From: an uncultured Flavobacterium sp. | GTDB taxonomy: Bacteria; Bacteroidota; Bacteroidia; Flavobacteriales; Flavobacteriaceae | DNA: 6,702 bases | Direction of reading: 5' to 3' | Assembly: GCA_946480635.1 (NCBI GenBank) | Contig: CAMLKV010000121.1 | Coordinates: forward strand, 1 to 6,702 | Part shown: positions 6,403 to 6,702 of the stretch, piece by piece | Numbering within the stretch: the stretch's first letter is position 1 | How the letters are laid out: each line of letters opens with the position of its first letter | Notes under the pieces: model-generated | The model's database searches: none | Seen by the model: the letters and a program-made list of their open reading frames with translations, nothing else | What the model was told of the DNA's origin: nothing | Made by a program: the position numbers and the translations under genes

Positions 6403-6702
6403 ATTTTAAACCTTTTAAATTATTCTGAATTTCAATTTCCAACAATTTACTTCCTGCAAATAAGTTGGCTAAATTACTTTCAAAGGTTTTCATTTTATTA
6501 GCAAACTCTTCAGGAGTAATATCAGTATATTCAATTTTTACTTCAAAATATTGTCCTGCGGAAAACGAATAATTTTTAGCTTCAATTTCCTTTTTGGATA
6601 CCACAACAGCTAAATCTTCAACTGCTTGTTTTTTATTGAACGTATCGATGATTAATTGTTCTTCGGCTGGGGTTAAAACGGTACGTTGGTTTTTACCTTC
6701 TT
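6395..6702 (-). CDS. hsdM: Type I restriction-modification DNA methyltransferase subunit M (HsdM), C-terminal end only
   Basis: The frame is open to the right edge, leaving about 101 codons of the C-terminus; the GTG at 6604 is internal and not a start. The visible protein reads EGKNQRTVLTPAEEQ, then a short helical stretch (LIIDTFNKKQAVEDLAV), then YSFSAGQYFEVKIEY, ITPEEFANKMKTFE and a final LLEIEIQNNLKGLKYE. The SFSAGQYFEVKIEY and EEF..KM elements followed by a terminal helix are typical of HsdM C-termini, where the helix packs against the HsdS conserved helices. The SAM-binding and catalytic NPPF motifs lie beyond the window and cannot be checked. The overlap with hsdS supports the call. 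HsdM would methylate adenine in the HsdS-defined target, protecting host DNA. Confidence 0.9.
   Translation of the reverse strand, partial: EGKNQRTVLTPAEEQLIIDTFNKKQAVEDLAVVVSKKEIEAKNYSFSAGQYFEVKIEYTDITPEEFANKMKTFESNLANLFAGSKLLEIEIQNNLKGLKYE

Noticed and set aside
6395..6604. Stand-alone 69-residue gene starting at GTG 6604
   Set aside because: The same frame continues without a stop to the right edge and reads as HsdM C-terminus, so the GTG is internal.

Overview
The window is a strongly AT-rich stretch in which every gene lies on the minus strand, so it is read from the right edge to the left. Codon use dominated by AAA, AAT, GAA and TTA, near absence of strong Shine-Dalgarno sequences, and protein style all suggest a Bacteroidota bacterium, most likely Flavobacterium-like. 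That assignment is an inference. No rRNA, tRNA, CRISPR array, transposase or integrase is visible.

In order of transcription: (1) 6702-6395, the C-terminal end of a type I restriction-modification methyltransferase subunit (HsdM), cut by the right edge; (2) 6402-5200, a complete specificity subunit (HsdS) overlapping hsdM by 8 bases; (3) 5034-3268, with an open frame reaching 5178, an ABC/SMC-like AAA ATPase with all nucleotide-binding motifs but no ordinary start codon; (4) 3290-2328, an HNH endonuclease overlapping the ATPase gene by 23 bases; (5) 2276-1, an McrB-like AAA+ motor with a large N-terminal region, cut by the left edge. Fewer than 150 bases lie outside recognisable coding frames, so this is a dense defence island that may be one transcript.

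The genes form three defence modules. HsdM and HsdS form a type I methyltransferase; the restriction subunit HsdR is not in view. The ATPase and HNH pair has the architecture and gene order of Septu (PtuA-PtuB) and related ATPase/HNH systems. The McrB-like protein would need an McrC-type nuclease partner, expected beyond the left edge. The most distinctive observation is at the 5' end of the ATPase gene. Between the preceding in-frame stop and Walker A there is no ATG or GTG. An ATG at 5182-5180 is one base out of frame, and both pieces read like a genuine N-terminus, which suggests an indel near 5160-5180. Other points of interest are the insertion of an ATPase/HNH pair directly behind hsdS, a possible PUA/EVE-like reader domain in the McrB protein, and a strong base-composition mosaic within hsdS.
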